Below, one piece after another: positions 60,572-64,000 of a stretch of 64,000 nucleotides of DNA. How positions within the stretch are numbered: the stretch's first letter is position 1; each line of letters begins with the position of its first letter. A program made the position numbers and the translations under genes. The notes beneath the pieces are model-generated. The model worked only from the letters and a program-made list of their open reading frames with translations, made no database searches and was not told the DNA's origin. This stretch comes from Prado023 sp963700475 (GTDB lineage: Bacteria > Actinomycetota > Actinomycetes > S36-B12 > CAIYMF01), in the NCBI GenBank assembly GCA_963700475.1, contig CAVOXR010000010.1, positions 62,001-126,000 of the forward strand, written 5' to 3'.

Positions 60572-61317
60572 GCGTCCCGTTCCTGGTCGGCCGAGGTCGG
60601 CTCGCTGGGCGCCCCCACCGGGCGGACCGGCCTCGCGACCCGGCGCACGACCGCCACCGGGCGCTCCAGCACCGGGGCCAGGTCGTGTGCCATCGGGGCA
60701 CGCCACCCCAGTTTCACGGACAGCACCGCCAGTGTGGTGATCAGCAGGATGATCGGCCACTCGACGAGCCGCGTGGGCAGGTCCAACCCGGCTACGAGGA
60801 CAACCATGACGACCGAGCCGACCAGCGCCGCCGAAGCATCCCAGGGGCCCTCCAGCATGATCGCCGGCGCATCACCGGCAAGGAGGTCACGGATGATCCC
60901 CCCGGCGATGGCGGCGATCACCCCGATCAGCACCGCGGAGGCCGGCGGGTAGTCGGCGGCCAGGGTGCGCTCGACGCCCACGACGGCGAACAGCCCGATG
61001 GCCAGGGAGTCCAGCAGAAGCATCGGCCAGGCCAGCCGCCCCGACCAGCGCGCCAGCAGCATCCCGCACACCGCTGCGATGGCTGCCGCCGGGAGGTAGG
61101 CACGATCGGAGATGGCCAGCGGCGGGCCCACGTCCAGAAGGACGTCGCGGATCATCCCGCCGCCGAGGCCGGCAGCCACCGCGATGAGCAGGACCCCGGT
61201 GACCGTGACCCCCCGGCGGGCCGCGAACAGCGCCCCACCCAGGGCGGCCACGACGATCGTGAGCAGGTCCAGCCAGGTCGGCACGTCGATGAGGGTGACG
61301 TCGCCGTCAAGTGGCAT
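60568..61317 (-). CDS. TRIC-family (UPF0126) cation channel protein
   Basis: 249 residues, seven membrane helices in two repeated halves, each with the Gly/Arg motif: GLGGGMIRDVLLD and IAGGIIRDLLAGDAP. Bacterial members form trimeric K+/Na+ channels; a transport role for glycine has been suggested for some. ATG 61317 is preferred over GTG 61320 as GGAGGAGG lies six bases upstream. Its stop overlaps the start of a broken CDF gene, so the two once formed an operon. Confidence 0.9.
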   Translation of the reverse strand: MPLDGDVTLIDVPTWLDLLTIVVAALGGALFAARRGVTVTGVLLIAVAAGLGGGMIRDVLLDVGPPLAISDRAYLPAAAIAAVCGMLLARWSGRLAWPMLLLDSLAIGLFAVVGVERTLAADYPPASAVLIGVIAAIAGGIIRDLLAGDAPAIMLEGPWDASAALVGSVVMVVLVAGLDLPTRLVEWPIILLITTLAVLSVKLGWRAPMAHDLAPVLERPVAVVRRVARPVRPVGAPSEPTSADQERDA

Positions 61318-61362
61318 CACGACCTCCTCCAGGTCTCGGGCCGAGTGTCCGGCGGGGGCGGG

Positions 61363-62784
61363 TCAGGGTCGTCCCGCCAGCAGCTCGGAGCGCCGGCGCG
61401 GGGACCCGAATCGAACCACGTACAGCACGGCCGCGGTGGCCAGGATCGTCGCGGTGATGGTCAGGGTCGTCCACCCGAGCGAGTACAACAGGTATGCGCA
61501 GAACCCGATCCCGAGGACCGGAACCACCGGGCCGAGGGGTGCTGTGAAACGCGGGTGGATGTCGGGCCGCGTCCGGCGCCGGACCAGCACCCCCACGTGG
61601 ACGACGATGCAGGCCAGGAACGTCCCTGCGACGGTGACGTCGAGCAGCGGACCGATCGGCACGACGGCCGCCAACGACCCGAAGAACACCGCGGTCATCA
61701 GGATGTTCCGATTGGGGACGTGGCGGCGGTTCACGCGGTCGAAGGCGCGGGGGAGGAACCCGTCCCGGCCCATGGCGAACGTCACCCGGGTCTGCCCGTA
61801 CAGGACGGCCAGGACCACCGTGAAGATGCTCAGGGCAGCGCCGGCGGAGATGAAGCGCGAGGCCACCTCACTGCCGGTGACCTCGCGGGCGATGACCGAC
61901 AGGATCGGTGAGTCCGGCTCGAACTCCGAGGGAGGCTTGGCCCCGATCGCGGCGACCGCCACGGCGAGGTAGAGCGCCAGGACCACGAGGACCGCGACCA
62001 CGATCGCGCGCGGCATGTCCCGCTGCGGGTTGCGGGCCTCCTCTGCTGCGGTGGACGCCGTGTCGAAGCCGATGAACGCGAAGAACGCCGCCCCTGCGGC
62101 CGCCCACACCCCCGTCATCCCGTGGGGCAGGAACGGGGTGAAGTTGGCGGCGTCGAAGGCCCCGAACGCCACCCAGATGAACACCCCGAGGATGACGAAC
62201 TTCAGCACGACCATCACGTTGTTCACCGCTGCCGACTCCGACATCCCCCGCAGCAGGAGCACCGCGGCGAGCAGCACCACCACCAGTGCGGGGATGTTCA
62301 CGACACCACCCTCGCCTGGTGGGGCGACGATCTCCTCGGGCAGGGCCAGCCCGAACGAGGCGAGGAAGTCGTTGAGGTACGCCCCCCAGCCCACCGCCAC
62401 GGCACTGATCGACAGCCCGTACTCCATGGTCAGGAACACCCCGGTCATCCAGGCCGCGAAGTGCCCGAACAGTGTGTACGCGTACGAGTAGGCGCTGCCG
62501 GAGACCGGGATCGCACTGGCCAGCTCGGCGTAGGACAGCGCCGACAGGATGCTCAGGAACCCGGCGATCGTGAACGAGATGAGCACAGCCGGCCCCGCAT
62601 CGGCCACGGTCGTGCCCAGCACGAAGAAGATCCCCGTGCCCACCATGGCGCCGATCGACAGCAGCGTCAGGGCACCGAACCCCAGCGAACGACTGAGGTC
62701 CCCACCCTCTCCGTGGCCGGTGTCGGCCAGCATCTGCTCGATGCTGCGGCGGCGGCGGGCGAACGCTGCCAGATCGTTCGGCAT
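61363..62784 (-). CDS. APC family amino acid permease
   Basis: 473 residues with about twelve membrane helices. The APC start FGALTLLSIGAMVGTGIFFV and GFDTASTAAEEARNPQRDMP are typical of the cationic amino acid transporter (CAT/YfnA) group, importers driven by protons or exchange. ATG 62784 (MPNDLAAF) is chosen; the longer frame upstream has low-complexity Pro/Arg translation. It is divergent from nothing and followed by the TRIC gene after 45 bases. Confidence 0.9.
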   Translation of the reverse strand: MPNDLAAFARRRRSIEQMLADTGHGEGGDLSRSLGFGALTLLSIGAMVGTGIFFVLGTTVADAGPAVLISFTIAGFLSILSALSYAELASAIPVSGSAYSYAYTLFGHFAAWMTGVFLTMEYGLSISAVAVGWGAYLNDFLASFGLALPEEIVAPPGEGGVVNIPALVVVLLAAVLLLRGMSESAAVNNVMVVLKFVILGVFIWVAFGAFDAANFTPFLPHGMTGVWAAAGAAFFAFIGFDTASTAAEEARNPQRDMPRAIVVAVLVVLALYLAVAVAAIGAKPPSEFEPDSPILSVIAREVTGSEVASRFISAGAALSIFTVVLAVLYGQTRVTFAMGRDGFLPRAFDRVNRRHVPNRNILMTAVFFGSLAAVVPIGPLLDVTVAGTFLACIVVHVGVLVRRRTRPDIHPRFTAPLGPVVPVLGIGFCAYLLYSLGWTTLTITATILATAAVLYVVRFGSPRRRSELLAGRP

Positions 62785-63204
62785 GGCGCTAGGAGGCCCA
62801 CGCACGAGCGGTGCGACCCGCGATCGCGGGCGACCTCCCGGCAACTGACGAGGAAGGGAAGCGGAATGTGGGCACGGGCAGGACCCTAGTCCGAGGGCGG
62901 AGAGTTCGCGTGGCGTCGCTGGAGGGGCCGGCGCGGGGCGGGGCGGTGGACTCGCGGACCTAGCCAAGCCTGACGGCTTGGGGCGTCTCAACGTCGCACA
63001 CGCCTGTGCCGATACCAGCGATGAAGGGGGCCCGTCCCGGGTCATTGCCGGCCGGCGTCTCCCCAGGTGACCCCCGCCTCGGCCCATCACCCCCCGCGGG
63101 GGCCTCCTCATCCCCGATGGGCGGACCGCCCACGGCGGGCCGGGCTGCGGCCGGACTCCGACTCACCGGTCTCGGTGGGATTGCGGACCTTCACAGGCAG
63201 GCCG
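62785..63204. other. Gene-free gap of 420 bases
   Basis: No gene supported on either strand; the short frames here have Pro/Gly/Arg low-complexity translations. CCAAGCC-TGAC-GGCTTGG (62964-62981) is a perfect 7-bp hairpin that may end the SRPBCC transcript. The left part should hold the permease promoter, which I could not place. Confidence 0.5.
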
Positions 63205-64000
63205 TCAGGCCGCGTGCAGGACGCTCTCCTCCAGCCGCGCGTAGCTGGTCTCCATCCCGCCAGTCATCCCCGTGGCCAGCACCATGTCGCGGACCTCGGC
63301 GCTGGGGTAGGTGATCACGATGCTCAGCAATGTGCCGCCCTCGACCGGGGTCAGGGTCATCTCGTTGGTCGTGGCCGGCCCGTCCATCCCGATCATCTGC
63401 TCGGTGGTGACGGCACGGTGAGGTGGCGTGCTCTCGAGCAGCTCGCCAGTGAATCCGAACCTCTGCGAGCCATCATCGGACTCCCACTCGTACCGGTAGT
63501 GCTCGCCGACGACGAGCGCCACCTCGCACACGGGCATGGTCCAGCCGTCCGGACCGAGCAGCCAGCGCTGCATCAGCTCCGGGTCGTGATGGGCCGCCCA
63601 CAGCTGCTCCACGGTCCCGCGGATGATCCGGCTCACCCGAACCTGGGTGTCGCTGAGGATCTGGGCCTCGACCGAGTGCCCGACGGCGAATGTGGCCAGG
63701 TCGGCCAGCACGGCGTCCATCTGGCCCATGGCCTCACGCATGCCCTGCTCCATGCCCATGGCGAGCAGCTGGTCGACATCCTCGACGGAGTTGAACCAGG
63801 TCGTCGTGCTGACCTGCGACCCTGTGGCGGTCTCGGTGAAGCGGAACACCATCCGCATGCTGGGCATCTCGGCGTTGGCGGCTCCGTCGGGGTTCGCGAA
63901 CCCGTCGCGGACCTCGAAGGACTCCAGCGGCTCCACGGCCAGGAACTCCCAGTAGCCGCGGGACTCGTCGCCCTCGGGCCCGGTCATGACGTACTCGCTG
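63205..64000 (-). CDS. SRPBCC/AHSA1 domain protein, N-terminus cut by window edge
   Basis: At least 265 residues. The frame stays open through the ATG at 63987 to the window edge (SEYVMTGPEG), and homologous proteins have sequence before this point, so the true start is outside. Two copies of the START/AHSA1 fold are suggested: the end of one (GYWEFLAVEPLESFEVRDGF, TTWFNSVEDVDQLLAMGM) and a full second (VSRIIRGTVEQLWAAHHDPE, WLLGPDGWTMPVCEV). Such proteins bind hydrophobic ligands; function unknown. Confidence 0.82.
   Translation of the reverse strand, partial: SEYVMTGPEGDESRGYWEFLAVEPLESFEVRDGFANPDGAANAEMPSMRMVFRFTETATGSQVSTTTWFNSVEDVDQLLAMGMEQGMREAMGQMDAVLADLATFAVGHSVEAQILSDTQVRVSRIIRGTVEQLWAAHHDPELMQRWLLGPDGWTMPVCEVALVVGEHYRYEWESDDGSQRFGFTGELLESTPPHRAVTTEQMIGMDGPATTNEMTLTPVEGGTLLSIVITYPSAEVRDMVLATGMTGGMETSYARLEESVLHAA

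Noticed and set aside
62785..63111. N-terminal extension of the amino acid permease
   Set aside because: Translation is Pro/Arg/Ser low complexity and the family starts at MPNDLAAF.
1..64000. tRNA, rRNA, prophage, insertion sequence or defence system
   Set aside because: No cloverleaf with a plausible T-arm, no transposase or integrase, and no restriction, toxin-antitoxin or CRISPR proteins were recognised on either strand.

Overview
The window is a stretch of a high-GC (roughly 70% by eye) actinobacterial chromosome. Support for Actinomycetota comes from a mycothiol synthase gene, a GlgC/GlgM-type glycogen pair in divergent orientation, a DUF2510 protein, a MutT1-type Nudix-histidine phosphatase, fused YkoD-YkoC, PHO boxes of the GTTCATC type, and many genes whose -10 hexamer sits only 6-7 bases before the start codon (leaderless transcription). 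I cannot name a genus. No rRNA, tRNA, CRISPR array, phage or insertion sequence was seen; this is ordinary core and semi-core chromosome.

Layout. 0-9.6 kb is a phosphate/polyphosphate island: mshD (cut by the window edge), ppk1, a CYTH-CHAD protein and mutT1 on the + strand, facing pstS-pstC-pstA-pstB on the - strand with a PHO box before pstS. 9.7-15.3 kb holds an HMG-CoA lyase family gene, a CopZ-like chaperone, a small Cys-His protein, glgC and glgM, and an unrecognised 503-residue protein. 15.3-21.1 kb carries a hydrolase, small proteins, a DUF445 membrane protein, the phosphate permease gene pit (with two PHO boxes) and an AIM24 protein. 21.2-25.6 kb is a SpoIID-domain exported protein and a three-gene ABC exporter. 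25.7-31.1 kb has a GH13 glycosidase, then a gamma-glutamyl set (gamma-glutamyltransferase, YbdK-type ligase, M20 amidohydrolase). 31.3-35 kb has a glutaredoxin, aqpZ, a dCMP deaminase, a sugar-phosphate mutarotase and a crotonase.

35-38.1 kb is a thiamine/HMP ECF transporter (YkoE plus fused YkoD-YkoC) under a TPP riboswitch. 38-48.8 kb has a lipoprotein, a FluC fluoride-channel pair, lipase-like and HAD proteins, an uncharacterised esterase-esterase-ATP-grasp run, and two membrane proteins. 49-55 kb holds a deaminase, small proteins, a FUSC-type exporter, and the zinc regulon zur/znuABC. 55-64 kb has an EEP-family exported hydrolase, prfC, a glutaredoxin-thioredoxin reductase fusion, a repeat-rich anchored protein, a TRIC channel gene followed by a truncated CDF transporter, an APC permease, and a SRPBCC protein cut by the right edge.

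The phosphate genes probably answer to one PhoP-type regulator: pst and pit import phosphate, Ppk1 stores it, the CHAD protein probably binds the polymer. The zinc genes form a standard Zur-controlled uptake system. Three genes are broken as read: znuA and the EEP gene each by a single-base frameshift, and the CDF transporter by truncation. The least explained parts are the esterase/ATP-grasp cluster, the 503-residue protein, several very small conserved-looking proteins, and the repeat-laden gaps at 51.6 and 55.1 kb.
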